From assembly GCA_035487295.1 (NCBI GenBank), contig DATHMH010000001.1, forward strand, positions 62,001-126,000: a DNA stretch of 64,000 bases. Direction: 5' to 3'. The notes below the pieces were generated by a model. It was not told where the DNA came from. It made no database searches and saw nothing but the letters and a program-made list of their open reading frames with translations. A program made the translations under genes and the position numbers. The stretch's first letter is position 1, and each line of letters begins with the position of its first letter. This DNA comes from QIAW01 sp035487295. GTDB lineage: Bacteria; Acidobacteriota; Terriglobia; Terriglobales; Acidobacteriaceae. This document shows, piece by piece, positions 34,950 to 43,888 of the stretch.

Positions 34950-35633
34950 ATGCGTAAAATCAGACGAGGTTTTTACCGGAACATACTGGCCCTGGCCGGA
35001 TTGGTCTGCGGAATTGTTCTCCAAAGCCTCGCTCAGGTTCCAGTCTCTGAAATTGCCCGTCGTGTGGATGACCGGTATAACCACATGAATACTCTTCGCG
35101 CACAGTTCACGGAAGAGTACCAGGGTGCTGGGATGACGCGCTCGGAAACCGGCGCGCTCATTCTGAAGAAGCCCGGCAAAATGCGCTGGGAATATAGCGT
35201 TCCCCAGGAAAAACTTTTTGTGAGCGATGGCAAAACAGCTTATTTCTATGTTCCCGGCGAGCAGCAGGCGCGTAAGACGGATGTAAAGAAACTGGATGAC
35301 TTGCGCTCACCCCTGCGTTACCTGTTGGGGAAGGCAAAGTTGGAAAAGGAGCTGGCCGCGCTGTCACTGGCGCCGGAGCAGACGCCTATGACCACGGGTA
35401 ACTGGATACTGCGGGGCGTGCCGAAATCCATGGGCGATCAAGTTGCGGATGTGCTGCTTGAAATCAACTCTCAATACGAAATTGTCCGCATTCTTATTCA
35501 CGAGAATGACGGTTCGACAACAGAGTTCCGCTTCAGCAACTTAAAAGAGAATGTGCCGGCCGAAGATGGTTTATTTGGTTTCAAACCGCCTCAGGGAGTT
35601 GAGGTTGTAGAAGATAAAAGCTTTGCACCCTGA
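34950..35633 (+). CDS. lolA: LolA-like outer-membrane lipoprotein carrier
   Basis: 227 aa. A signal peptide (NILALAGLVCGIVLQSLAQ) precedes a LolA-like half-barrel: MNTLRAQFTEEYQG, SGALILKKPGKMRWEYSVPQEKLFVSDGKTAYFY (Gly/Arg/Trp pattern of LolA), and late FRFSNLKENVPAEDGLFGFKPPQGVEV. LolA ferries lipoproteins across the periplasm. The frame can also start at GTG 34923. The ABC transporter upstream and pilus genes downstream are in the same orientation. A specialised LolA for pilus or transporter lipoproteins is possible. Confidence 0.85.
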   Translation: MRKIRRGFYRNILALAGLVCGIVLQSLAQVPVSEIARRVDDRYNHMNTLRAQFTEEYQGAGMTRSETGALILKKPGKMRWEYSVPQEKLFVSDGKTAYFYVPGEQQARKTDVKKLDDLRSPLRYLLGKAKLEKELAALSLAPEQTPMTTGNWILRGVPKSMGDQVADVLLEINSQYEIVRILIHENDGSTTEFRFSNLKENVPAEDGLFGFKPPQGVEVVEDKSFAP

Positions 35634-35674
35634 ATACGGTTGCAGCCAGAAGTGCTAAACTTGGAGTAATCCCT

Positions 35675-36892
35675 ATGCCTGAGTTTGTAGTCAAGTTAGC
35701 CGATGAGCGTGGCCGTGTGACTGAACAGGTGGAAAGCGCTCATACCGAAGCTGAGGTCCGTGAGCGCCTGGCGCAAAGAGGGCTGCACATTCAGTCAGTT
35801 CGCACGCACGGGCTGCTGACCGGGGGAAGTCTAAATTTTGCCTTTCGACAGCGTATCAAGCTCCAGGAATTTGTTATTTTTAACCAGCAGTTTTATACAC
35901 TGATTCATGCTGGCTTGCCTATCTTGACCGGGCTTAAACTGCTGTCGCAGCGGCAACGAAACCCCTATTTCAAATCGTTGCTGGAAGACATCCGGGTGCG
36001 TGTGCAGGGAGGGGACCCCCTCTCGGTAGCTTTTACCGCGCAAAAGGTTTTTCCTCGCATTTACACCACGACTTTGCTGGCCGGTGAAAAGAGCGGAAAC
36101 CTGGAAGAGGTGCTGATGCGCTACATCTCCTATCAGCGCGTAGCGCTTTCTGCCCGAAAGAAGCTGATTGCTTCTCTTATCTATCCTTCTCTGCTGGTTG
36201 TGGCAGTGACGGTGATGGTAAGTTATCTCATTACGTTTGTGGTTCCGAAGTTCGGTGAACTCTATTCACAATTGGACGCCGAGCTTCCGGCGATGACGGT
36301 TTTCATGCTGAACGTCGGACAGATGGCCCAAAAGTATTTCTGGTTTGTTGCCGCAGGCGCCATCCTGCTGATTGTTTTCGTTATGCGATGGAGAAAGACC
36401 CCGTCGGGCGCCGAATATATTGACCGATTCCGCCTCAAGCTGCCCTTTTTGGGGGATATCTGGCTTAAATACCAGATCGCAATGTTTTCCAGGACTTTAT
36501 CCACTCTGCTGGCCGGTGGTCTGCCCCTGGTCACCTGTCTTGAAACTGCGGGCGGCTCCATGGAGAGCCGGCTCATTGCGAATGCCATTTCCGAAGTTAT
36601 TGTCAAAGTGAGTGAAGGGCAGCCACTGGCTTCCAGCCTGGAAAATACCAAGGTATTTCCTGATATGGCCGTAGAGATGATTGAAGTGGGCGAGTCCACG
36701 GGCGCTTTGCGCCCCATGTTGAATTCGGTTGCCGAGTTTTTTGAAGAAGATGTGCAAACCACGATGGCCGCGGCCATGTCACTGATTGAGCCGATTATCC
36801 TGATTGGAATGGCCGTGATTGTGGGTGCTGTGCTGATATCCTTGTATATGCCCATCTTCAGTCTCGGAGCCAGCGGTCGCTTCGGACACTGA
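35675..36892 (+). CDS. pilC: Type IV pilus / type II secretion platform protein, PilC/GspF type
   Basis: 405 aa with two T2SSF domains (about 70-193 and 272-393) and three membrane segments. Landmarks include FNQQFYTLIHAGLPILTGL, LLAGEKSGNLEEVL, and in the second repeat FSRTLSTLLAGGLPLVTCLET and IEVGESTGALRPML. It anchors the assembly ATPase to pilin extraction. A second, diverged PilC is encoded at 47834. It leads a PilC-PilB-PilM-N-O-P-P-pseudopilin series. Confidence 0.93.
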   Translation: MPEFVVKLADERGRVTEQVESAHTEAEVRERLAQRGLHIQSVRTHGLLTGGSLNFAFRQRIKLQEFVIFNQQFYTLIHAGLPILTGLKLLSQRQRNPYFKSLLEDIRVRVQGGDPLSVAFTAQKVFPRIYTTTLLAGEKSGNLEEVLMRYISYQRVALSARKKLIASLIYPSLLVVAVTVMVSYLITFVVPKFGELYSQLDAELPAMTVFMLNVGQMAQKYFWFVAAGAILLIVFVMRWRKTPSGAEYIDRFRLKLPFLGDIWLKYQIAMFSRTLSTLLAGGLPLVTCLETAGGSMESRLIANAISEVIVKVSEGQPLASSLENTKVFPDMAVEMIEVGESTGALRPMLNSVAEFFEEDVQTTMAAAMSLIEPIILIGMAVIVGAVLISLYMPIFSLGASGRFGH

Positions 36893-36924
36893 TTTACAGT
36901 ATTTGCTTTAAGGTTGGTCTTTGT

Positions 36925-38586
36925 ATGCCAGAAAACAAATCACTATTCGTCAATGGTGTGGCCGATGGGATGATCCTCACCGGCACCGCAGACGAGGAGC
37001 AGGCCCGCGCCCGCGACCTGGCGCGCCGTTACCGCAGCGAGTTCATCGATCTTCGCAATTTCCACATTCAGCACGAATTGTTTCGTTCGGTTCCTGTGGA
37101 TCTGATGTTCCGCTACAACTTCGTGCCTTTGGAAGATCTGTCGGATGGCCGCCTGGCGATAGCCATGGCCGATCCCAGCCGCCTGATGATGATCGATGAG
37201 ATCGGGCTCCTGCTGGGGAAACCTATTCTCACCAAGGTAGCCACGCTTTCCCAGATCAACGACATTCTCAAGAAGACCGAGCAGTCGCAGCGTGTGCTGG
37301 AAGAGGCCGGCGAAGGCTTTGCCCTGGATGTGATCCGCGAGAGCGAAAATGGAGATGAAACCATCTCCATCGAGCGGATTACCGCTGACGCGGACATGAG
37401 CCCGATCATCCGGCTCGTGGATACCACCATCTTTACCGCGCTCCAGCGCCGCGCCAGCGATATTCATATCGAGACGCGGGACGATTCCGTGGTCATCAAG
37501 TATCGCATTGACGGCGTGCTGCAGCAGGCTATGCAGCCCATTGCCAAAGAGCATCACTCCACCATCATCTCCCGCATCAAGGTCATGAGCGAACTCGATA
37601 TCTCTGAGCGCCGCGTTCCCCAGGATGGACGCTTTCGAGTGCGCTACAGCGGCCGCCCCATCGATTTTCGTGTTTCCATCATGCCCTCGATTCATGGCGA
37701 AGACGCTGTGCTGCGCGTGCTCGATAAGGAATCGATGAGTGAAAAGTTCCGTAATCTCACTCTGGATGTTGTGGGCTTCATGCCCGAGGACCTGAAGCGG
37801 TTCAGGATGTTCATTGCCGAGCCTTATGGCATGGTGCTGGTGACCGGTCCCACCGGCAGCGGAAAGACCACGACCCTCTATGCCGGGCTGAATGAAATCA
37901 AGACCGATGAAGACAAGATCATCACCATCGAAGATCCGGTGGAGTACCAGATCCGCGGCGTGACCCAGATTCCGGTGAACGAAAAGAAGGGACTGACATT
38001 CGCCCGCGGGTTGCGCTCCATTTTGCGCCACGACCCCGACAAGATCATGGTCGGCGAAATTCGCGACCAGGAGACCGCGCAGATTGCCATTCAATCTGCG
38101 CTCACCGGCCACCTGGTTTTCACCACGGTGCACGCCAACAACGTAGTGGACGTGCTGGGGCGCTTTATGAACATGGGAGTGGACCCTTACAATTTTGTTT
38201 CCGCGCTCAACTGCATTCTGGCCCAGCGGCTGGTGCGCATTATTTGCGATTCCTGCAAAACCCCGGTGCACTATCCGCAGGACGTGCTGGAATCCAGCGG
38301 GCTCAATCGACCCGAGTGGCATGATTTTACCTTTTGCGAAGGCGCGGGCTGCATTGAGTGCGCCGGAACCGGCTTCAAAGGCCGCACCGCCATTCATGAG
38401 CTTTTGGACCTGAGCGACCGCATCCGGGAGATGATTCTTGGCCGTAAGCCCAGCTCAGAAATTCGCAAGGCCGCGCACGAAGAAGGCATGCACTTCCTGC
38501 GCGAATCGGCGCTGGCCAAAGTCCGATCTGGAATTACTACGCTGAAAGAAATCAACAAAGTTACGTTTATTGAGACATCACGCTAA
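36925..38586 (+). CDS. pilB: PilB/GspE-type assembly ATPase, copy 1
   Basis: 553 aa. The N-terminal T2SSE_N/MshEN-like part (about 1-140) is followed by the hexameric ATPase core: Walker A GPTGSGKTTTLYAG, Asp box ITIEDPVEYQI, Walker B region ILRHDPDKIMVGEIRD and the His box TTVHANNVVDVLGRF. The zinc tetracysteine is ICDSCKTP...C..GCIECAGTGFKGR. It powers pilus or pseudopilus assembly. Followed immediately by pilM. Confidence 0.93.
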   Translation: MPENKSLFVNGVADGMILTGTADEEQARARDLARRYRSEFIDLRNFHIQHELFRSVPVDLMFRYNFVPLEDLSDGRLAIAMADPSRLMMIDEIGLLLGKPILTKVATLSQINDILKKTEQSQRVLEEAGEGFALDVIRESENGDETISIERITADADMSPIIRLVDTTIFTALQRRASDIHIETRDDSVVIKYRIDGVLQQAMQPIAKEHHSTIISRIKVMSELDISERRVPQDGRFRVRYSGRPIDFRVSIMPSIHGEDAVLRVLDKESMSEKFRNLTLDVVGFMPEDLKRFRMFIAEPYGMVLVTGPTGSGKTTTLYAGLNEIKTDEDKIITIEDPVEYQIRGVTQIPVNEKKGLTFARGLRSILRHDPDKIMVGEIRDQETAQIAIQSALTGHLVFTTVHANNVVDVLGRFMNMGVDPYNFVSALNCILAQRLVRIICDSCKTPVHYPQDVLESSGLNRPEWHDFTFCEGAGCIECAGTGFKGRTAIHELLDLSDRIREMILGRKPSSEIRKAAHEEGMHFLRESALAKVRSGITTLKEINKVTFIETSR

Positions 38587-39486
38587 ATGGCAATCCGCCT
38601 TCAAAAAACCGCCCGTCCCATGCTCGCCTGTGAGATTTGTTCCGATCGTGTCATCGCGGCGCGCGCCAATGACGGCGGAGAATTTGTTGAGATTCACACC
38701 TCGCGCGCCCTGCCGGCGGGAGTGGTAACGCCTTCGCTCACAGGGAATAACATCAACGATCCTGGTCTCCTCAGCGCGGTGTTGTCAGATGCGCTGGGCG
38801 CGCTCAGCGGCCGTTTTCGGGATGTCGTTGCAGTCCTTCCGGACCCTGCCGTACGCGTGGTGCTGCTTGACTTCGATGCATTGCCCGATTCCCAGGAAGA
38901 AGCTGTGAGCATTCTCCGGTTTCGGCTGCGCAAGTCGTTACCCTTCGACGTTGAAAAGGCCGTGATCTCTTATCATGCGTATCCATCTTCCGAAGGCCTG
39001 AAGGTGGTGGCTGCGGTGGCCTTGGCCAGTTTGGTTGAAGAATACGAATCGGTATTTGCAAAGGCTGGTTATGCGTCAGGGGTCGTTATTCCGTCCAGCC
39101 TGGCTTCCCTTGGAGTTGTGGACGCCAGCCGCCCTACGCTGGTGATCAAGACATCGGATTCCATGACAACTCTGGCAATCGTAGATGCCCAGACTTTACG
39201 GCTGTTCCGCAGCCTGGACCATGCTGTCTCCGGAAGCATGGACCCGGGGCGCCTGGTCGAAGACATTCATCCTTCCATGGTCTTTTTTCAGGATAATTTT
39301 GGCTCTGAAGTGGAACGCGTGCTGGTAGGAGGCAATATTTCTGTGACTGAAATTGCCCCGGTTTTACAGGCCAATTTCTCTGTTCCTCTCGAAGAACTGG
39401 TGCCCGCTCGTTACGTTGGCGGCGGCCTTTCCGGCGAGGTGCCGGCGGCATCATTGGCCGGAGTAGCGGGGGCCTTGCTGGCATAA
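38587..39486 (+). CDS. pilM: PilM-like actin-fold protein
   Basis: 299 aa, starting right after the PilB stop. Position (before PilN and PilO) and fold features (VVAVLPDPAVRVVLLDFDALP, FRLRKSLPFDVEKAVISYH, VLVGGNISVTEIAPVLQ near the end) mark it as a PilM/GspL-cytoplasmic-type actin-like protein. It is shorter than typical PilM (about 350 aa) and diverged, so assignment leans on synteny. It would link the PilB ATPase to the PilN/PilO inner-membrane complex. Confidence 0.82.
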   Translation: MAIRLQKTARPMLACEICSDRVIAARANDGGEFVEIHTSRALPAGVVTPSLTGNNINDPGLLSAVLSDALGALSGRFRDVVAVLPDPAVRVVLLDFDALPDSQEEAVSILRFRLRKSLPFDVEKAVISYHAYPSSEGLKVVAAVALASLVEEYESVFAKAGYASGVVIPSSLASLGVVDASRPTLVIKTSDSMTTLAIVDAQTLRLFRSLDHAVSGSMDPGRLVEDIHPSMVFFQDNFGSEVERVLVGGNISVTEIAPVLQANFSVPLEELVPARYVGGGLSGEVPAASLAGVAGALLA

Positions 39487-39488
39487 TT

Positions 39489-40205
39489 ATGCGCCTGGAT
39501 ATCAATCTCGCATCGCACCCTTACCAGGACGCAGGTGATTTTTATCGCCGCTGGGGAGCGGCTTTGGGGCTCCTGGTATTGGTGACACTCACACTGATTG
39601 CAATCGCGGTCCACGAATGGATGAGCACTCGCTCCATTTCCGTCCAGATTGCGAGCATTCACAAACAAATAGACGGCCTGGATGATGTAAGAAATCAGGC
39701 GCAGGCAACCCTGAACCGTCCAGAAAACCGGGGTACGCGCGATCGATCGGCTTTTGTGAATGGCCTGATAGAGGTGAAATCTTTTTCGTGGAGCGAGGTT
39801 TTTGCCGATATGGAGACCCTCATGCCCACACGAGTGCATCTGGTTTCCATCAAGCCCGAGTTGGATAAGGAAGGGCAGATCCAGGTGACAATCACGGCGG
39901 CGGGCGACTCCCGTGATAAAGGGTTTGAATTGCAGAAGAACATGGAAAAATCACGCTACTTCCGCAATGCAATCATGAAAGTAGAGACCAGCGGGCAGCC
40001 CGGCCAGGCCGGAGGCGACACTATGAAATTTGAGCTGTGGGCATACTACGTTCCGCAGCTCCATGTGCCTCAGAAAGAAAAAAATCTTCACAACAGTACG
40101 GCTGTTATCGGCAACAACGCGCGGACAGGGCATGGCTCCGCAGGCCACAGCTCCAATAGACGCAATCAGCGTGCTGCGATGAACAGAGGACCTGGCGGAG
40201 AATAG
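39489..40205 (+). CDS. pilN: PilN-like alignment-complex protein
   Basis: 238 aa. The N-terminus MRLDINLASHPY is the short cytosolic PilM-binding motif of PilN; one membrane helix (about 24-46) and a periplasmic ferredoxin-like domain follow (SWSEVFADMETLMPTRVHLVSI..ITAAGDS). The C-terminal ~60 residues are polar and low in complexity, unusual for PilN. ATG three bases after the pilM stop. Confidence 0.85.
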   Translation: MRLDINLASHPYQDAGDFYRRWGAALGLLVLVTLTLIAIAVHEWMSTRSISVQIASIHKQIDGLDDVRNQAQATLNRPENRGTRDRSAFVNGLIEVKSFSWSEVFADMETLMPTRVHLVSIKPELDKEGQIQVTITAAGDSRDKGFELQKNMEKSRYFRNAIMKVETSGQPGQAGGDTMKFELWAYYVPQLHVPQKEKNLHNSTAVIGNNARTGHGSAGHSSNRRNQRAAMNRGPGGE

Positions 40206-40206
40206 A

Positions 40207-40740
40207 ATGGCGAACCTGACACAAACCCGCAAACGCATCCAGGCCGCCATGATCGGCCTGCTGATTGTAGATGTCATCACCATTGCCTTCCTGTTTTCGC
40301 CCTGGACGGAGGGTCGCGAGGCCAGGGAACAAGGTCTGGAGCAGGCCAAGAACGATCTTCAGATCAAACGCAAAGAAGTAGAGCCGCTGATGGGCATGGA
40401 CCAGAAGCTTAAGAACGCAGATAAAGAGTTGAACAAATTTTTTAGTGACCGCCTGCCCGAAAAGAACTCCACCATCTACGCGGAATTGGGCAAGCTGGCG
40501 CAGCAAAATAACATACGGATTTCCCAGGCTCACTATGGAGTAAAGGAAACAGACTTGCCTGAGCTGACGCAAGTGGACGTTGACGCCAATCTCGAGGGAG
40601 ATTATGTGAATCTCGTCAAGTTCATCAACGGATTGGAGCGGGACAAGATATTTTTTATTGTGGAGAGCGTCGATCTTGCCGGAGACCAGGGCGGAAGCGT
40701 TAGGCTCGGACTGAAGGCTCGAACGTTTCTGAAGAGTTAA
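40207..40740 (+). CDS. pilO: PilO-like alignment-complex protein
   Basis: 177 aa. Membrane helix at about residues 14-34, then a coiled coil (LEQAKNDLQIKRKEVEPLMG, LKNADKELNKFFSDRLPEKN) and a C-terminal ferredoxin-like part (LEGDYVNLVKFINGLERDKIFFIVESVDLAG). This is the PilO pattern. Starts one base after the pilN stop. Confidence 0.88.
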   Translation: MANLTQTRKRIQAAMIGLLIVDVITIAFLFSPWTEGREAREQGLEQAKNDLQIKRKEVEPLMGMDQKLKNADKELNKFFSDRLPEKNSTIYAELGKLAQQNNIRISQAHYGVKETDLPELTQVDVDANLEGDYVNLVKFINGLERDKIFFIVESVDLAGDQGGSVRLGLKARTFLKS

Positions 40741-40748
40741 GTTTTAAG

Positions 40749-41357
40749 ATGAAAATTGGCGCAGAAAATCGGAAAAAGGTGATTCTAACGGCGGTGCTGT
40801 CTGTCATTGCCATCGTTCTGTTTGTGCAGATGGTAGTTGATGGAAGCACGCCGTCGACTCCTTCCGCCTCGGTTGCCATCGCGAACCAGCCGGGAGCGAT
40901 CGCGCCGGCCACGGAATCACGTCTGGCGGCGCGCAAAGCTGCCGTAAAATCGAGCAATCTCAATCCTTCTCTGAGAACGGATTTGTTGCGGGCGAGTGAA
41001 GGCATCGTCTACAGCGGAACAGGGCACAATATTTTCAAGGCAGAATCCGATCCGCCGCAGCTTCTAACACCTGCGAGCTGTGCTCCTTTGGGAGGGCCGA
41101 GTCGCGGGCTAAGATGGTGCGAGCCTGTCTTGGTGCCGGTGCGTCCGGTACAGCCCATCCCCCTGAAATTCTTCGGTTTTGCCAGCAAACCGGGTGAGCC
41201 AAAGAAGATATTTCTGTCGCAGGGAGATAGCGTTTTTATCGCCGCTGAAGGCGACATTGTGGATCGCCGTTACAAAGTGGTGCACATTGATTCCGCATCG
41301 GTTCAGATTCAGGATGTGCTCAATAACTACATGCAGCCGATTAGATTGGAAACATAG
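40749..41357 (+). CDS. PilP-like protein, copy 1
   Basis: 202 aa. A short basic N-terminus, a membrane helix (about 11-29), a Pro/Ala-rich linker, then a GspC/PilP-type beta domain: LKFFGFASKPGEPKKIFLSQGDSVFIAAEGDIVDRRYKVVHI. It follows pilO, where pilP is expected. PilP lipoproteins connect PilNO to the secretin, but this one has a membrane helix rather than a lipobox, as GspC does. The next gene is a close duplicate. Confidence 0.78.
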   Translation: MKIGAENRKKVILTAVLSVIAIVLFVQMVVDGSTPSTPSASVAIANQPGAIAPATESRLAARKAAVKSSNLNPSLRTDLLRASEGIVYSGTGHNIFKAESDPPQLLTPASCAPLGGPSRGLRWCEPVLVPVRPVQPIPLKFFGFASKPGEPKKIFLSQGDSVFIAAEGDIVDRRYKVVHIDSASVQIQDVLNNYMQPIRLET

Positions 41358-41383
41358 ATTTTGAAAACGCAGACCAAATCAAG

Positions 41384-42013
41384 ATGAAAATTGGAGCCGA
41401 GAACCGGAAGAAACTGATTTTTGGGGTGGCGCTGGCCGTTGTGGCGGTTTTTTTGTTCATGCGTATGATCTTTGACGGAAGCCCATCGACTGCTTCTGCC
41501 TCAGTGGCTGGTACGAACCAGGCCGGCGCAACCGCGCCGGCTACGGAATCGCGTCTGGCCGCGCACAAGGCTGCGGTGAAATCCAGAGTCAACAACAACA
41601 ATCTCGATCCTTCTCTGCAAACGGATTTGCTGCGAGCCAGTGAAGGCATCGCCTATAACGGAACAGGACGAAACATCTTCAAGGCCGAACCCGATCTCCC
41701 GCCTCCACCTCCCAAACCGGTTTGTGCTCAACCGGGTGGTCCGAGCGGCGGATTGCCATGGTGCAGCGCCATTGGGCCGAGCAAGCCGCCACCGCCGCCC
41801 CCGATTACGCTGAAATTTTTTGGCTTTGCCAGCAAGCCCGGCGAGCCAAAGCAGGTTTTTCTGTCGCAGGGCGACGATATCTTTATCGCCAAGGAAGGCG
41901 ACATTGTGGACCGGCGCTACAAAGTTGTGCAGATCAAGACGGCATCGGTCTTGATTGAAGACGTATTGAATAACAACACGCAGGAAATTGCGCTCACGCA
42001 AACCACAACTTGA
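41384..42013 (+). CDS. PilP-like protein, copy 2 (tandem duplicate)
   Basis: 209 aa, clearly derived from the previous gene: shared MKIGAENRKK start, ATESRLAA.KAAVKS, LRASEGI.Y.GTG.NIFKAE and LKFFGFASKPGEPK. The linker differs most (Pro-rich PPPPPKPVC here). Its stop overlaps the TTG start of the pseudopilin gene by 4 bases. Two PilP-like copies in one operon are uncommon. Confidence 0.78.
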   Translation: MKIGAENRKKLIFGVALAVVAVFLFMRMIFDGSPSTASASVAGTNQAGATAPATESRLAAHKAAVKSRVNNNNLDPSLQTDLLRASEGIAYNGTGRNIFKAEPDLPPPPPKPVCAQPGGPSGGLPWCSAIGPSKPPPPPPITLKFFGFASKPGEPKQVFLSQGDDIFIAKEGDIVDRRYKVVQIKTASVLIEDVLNNNTQEIALTQTTT

Positions 42014-42894
42014 TCAGCTTAAGGCCAATCCGCGAAATGTTTTTGTGCCGGGGCTCCGGCCCGCAGGGCACTGCGCCCGGGCGGAGGCTCCGCACATTCC
42101 AGCACTTGCCCCTGGCTCCCGGCGCACGCAAACCCGGCCAGAGAGGCTACGTCATACTGGTGATTCTGCTCATGCTGGCCCTGCTCACCCTGGCCATGGT
42201 TGAAGCGGCGCCCTCGGCCGCCGTCCAGGTCAGGCGCGACCAGGAAGAAGAGCTCGTTCGCCGGGGCGATCAATATGTCCGCGCCATCAGGCGTTTCTAT
42301 AGAAAATTCGGCCGTTATCCAACCAGTCTTGACGAATTGAAGGATACCAACCATCTCCGCTTTCTCCGCCGCCAGTACAAAGATCCAATTACAGGCAAAG
42401 ATTTCAAACTATTGCACATTCAGGATGTCAATTATCAGCCGGTTGGATTTTTTGGCAAAAGCCTGACGCAGGGCAACAACAATATCAATCAGAACAACGT
42501 GCCCAACGCTTTTGTCAATCAGCAGAATCCGCCGGTAACCACGAACCCTTCTGACAACAGCAATCCCAACAACCCGCCACCGACCGGGGACAACACGCAG
42601 CCGGCCGGCGCGCCGGGAACCCCACCTCAATCACCACAACAGAGTAATAATGGATTGCCGGTTTTCGGCGGTGGCCCCATCGTTGGAGTTTCCAGTACAA
42701 GCCCCAAGGCTTCCATCAAGGAAATCAACAAGAAAAACCACTACAACGACTGGCAGTTCTTCTATGATCCGCGAATGGATTTACCGATAGGGCAGATGTT
42801 CCAGCCACAGAACCTGAACCCCGGCGGTAATAATCCAAACGGAAACATAAACAACCCGCCTCCGCCGCCACCGACGAATTCGAATCCTCAATAA
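42010..42894 (+). CDS. GspG-like pseudopilin with Asn/Pro-rich insertion
   Basis: 294 aa if started at the overlapping TTG 42010; ATG 42037 is an alternative. RGYVILVILLMLALLTLAM resembles a class III prepilin N-terminus, cleaved after Gly46, but position 5 is Val rather than Glu. GspG-like FYRKFGRYPTSLDELKDT..YKDPITGKDF follows. Then comes a long Asn/Gln/Pro-rich region (about 150-215) and a Pro/Asn tail ending PPPPPPTNSNPQ. Missing Glu5 suggests it is not a normal fibre subunit. Last gene of the operon. Confidence 0.75.
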   Translation: MISLRPIREMFLCRGSGPQGTAPGRRLRTFQHLPLAPGARKPGQRGYVILVILLMLALLTLAMVEAAPSAAVQVRRDQEEELVRRGDQYVRAIRRFYRKFGRYPTSLDELKDTNHLRFLRRQYKDPITGKDFKLLHIQDVNYQPVGFFGKSLTQGNNNINQNNVPNAFVNQQNPPVTTNPSDNSNPNNPPPTGDNTQPAGAPGTPPQSPQQSNNGLPVFGGGPIVGVSSTSPKASIKEINKKNHYNDWQFFYDPRMDLPIGQMFQPQNLNPGGNNPNGNINNPPPPPPTNSNPQ

Positions 42895-42902
42895 TAATGA
42901 AA

Positions 42903-42925
42903 AGCCCCGCGCAGAGCGCAGGGCT
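42903..42925 (-). terminator. Terminator of erpA (possibly bidirectional)
   Basis: AGCCCCGCGC and GCGCAGGGCT form a 10-bp stem with one mismatch and a 3-base loop. On the minus strand it is followed by TTTTCATTATTA. It lies about 25 bases past the erpA stop and 9 bases past the convergent pseudopilin gene. Confidence 0.7.
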
Positions 42926-42949
42926 GAAATCTCTTTAGAAGTGATTTGA

Positions 42950-43330
42950 CTAGACGTTGAATGAAGAGCCGCAACCGCAGGTGCTCTTTACATTCGGATT
43001 TTCGAACTTAAAACCCGATCCCTCCAGCGTATCCACGTAATCAACCACGCAGCCGTTCAGATACATGAGGGAAGTCGCGTCAACATAGACCTTGAGGCCG
43101 TCAAAGTTGTAGGTTTTATCCATCATTCCAGCCGTGTTCTCGAAGGCCATCGAGTAAGAAAAACCGGAGCATCCGCCGCCAACCACGCCCACACGTAGTC
43201 CACTGGGGACCGGGTTCTGCTGAGCCATGATCTCCTTCACCTTGGCAATAGCATTCGGTGTCAGGTTAAGCGGGGCAGTTTTGATCGAAGGCGAAGCGGT
43301 TTCAACATTTGTCGTCGTGGTGGTTGCCAT
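42950..43330 (-). CDS. erpA: HesB/IscA-type iron-sulfur insertion protein
   Basis: 126 aa A-type carrier. The three cysteine ligands are C in GGGCSGFSYSM and the CGC pair in VKSTCGCGSSFNV at the C-terminus. An N-terminal extension of about 20 residues (Thr-rich) precedes the domain. It delivers Fe-S clusters to apoproteins; the MagIII-like and radical-SAM enzymes nearby are possible clients. erpA versus iscA cannot be distinguished with certainty. Confidence 0.9.
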   Translation of the reverse strand: MATTTTTNVETASPSIKTAPLNLTPNAIAKVKEIMAQQNPVPSGLRVGVVGGGCSGFSYSMAFENTAGMMDKTYNFDGLKVYVDATSLMYLNGCVVDYVDTLEGSGFKFENPNVKSTCGCGSSFNV

Positions 43331-43529
43331 TGGGTAATTCTCCTTGAAACTCTATTGGGCAAATATCCTGATTAATAGAATTATAACATTGCTGTTGATT
43401 TGATGGGCTTGGAGGTGCTGCGATGCACTATTTGCAACTCAGATAATAACCTGATTTGAAGGATTACCTTCGTAACTTGTCCAAGCCCGCGGGGTACCGG
43501 TAGGCTGTTGCAATCGGGATTTTTCGTTA

Positions 43530-43811
43530 ATGACACGCCACTTTGAGACTTACAGCCACGATGAGATTCATCAACTTCTTCCCGGTTTGCTCCGTTTCGC
43601 CGCAGATCCAAAGATTGATGCCGTAGGGCGCACCTGGATCTTCGATGCCTTGCGGCAGCTTACAGGACGGAACCTGACCGACGATGTCACAAGCTGGGTT
43701 ACATGGTATGCCAGCGCCTATGGGGCCAGCATTTCGGCGCACCAGCCTCACGGAAACCTCGAGGATCTTATCGCCGCATGCCCCTGGCTTCCGCACGAGC
43801 CTTCATTTTAA
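43530..43811 (+). CDS. Small protein with HEAT-repeat-like motif, unknown
   Basis: 93 aa, no signal or membrane segment. WIFDALRQLTGRNLTDDVTSWVTWYASAYG resembles the 'aLr.lTG.....d...W..Ww' element found in bacterial HEAT-like proteins. It ends with LEDLIAACPWLPHEPS. The ribosome binding site is poor and the gene is short, so coding status is moderately supported. Confidence 0.5.
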   Translation: MTRHFETYSHDEIHQLLPGLLRFAADPKIDAVGRTWIFDALRQLTGRNLTDDVTSWVTWYASAYGASISAHQPHGNLEDLIAACPWLPHEPSF

Positions 43812-43888
43812 GGATTCCGCAGTCTCGCTAGCGGGACGTGCCTCGGCCGGCTGCTCTCTCCGCATTTTACCTGTCCGCAAAGGCAATC

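Noticed and set aside
36943..38397. 484-codon open frame antisense to pilB copy 1
   Set aside because: It mirrors the codon pattern of pilB; His/Gly/Ala-rich translation with no motif. Typical of the opposite strand of GC-rich genes.
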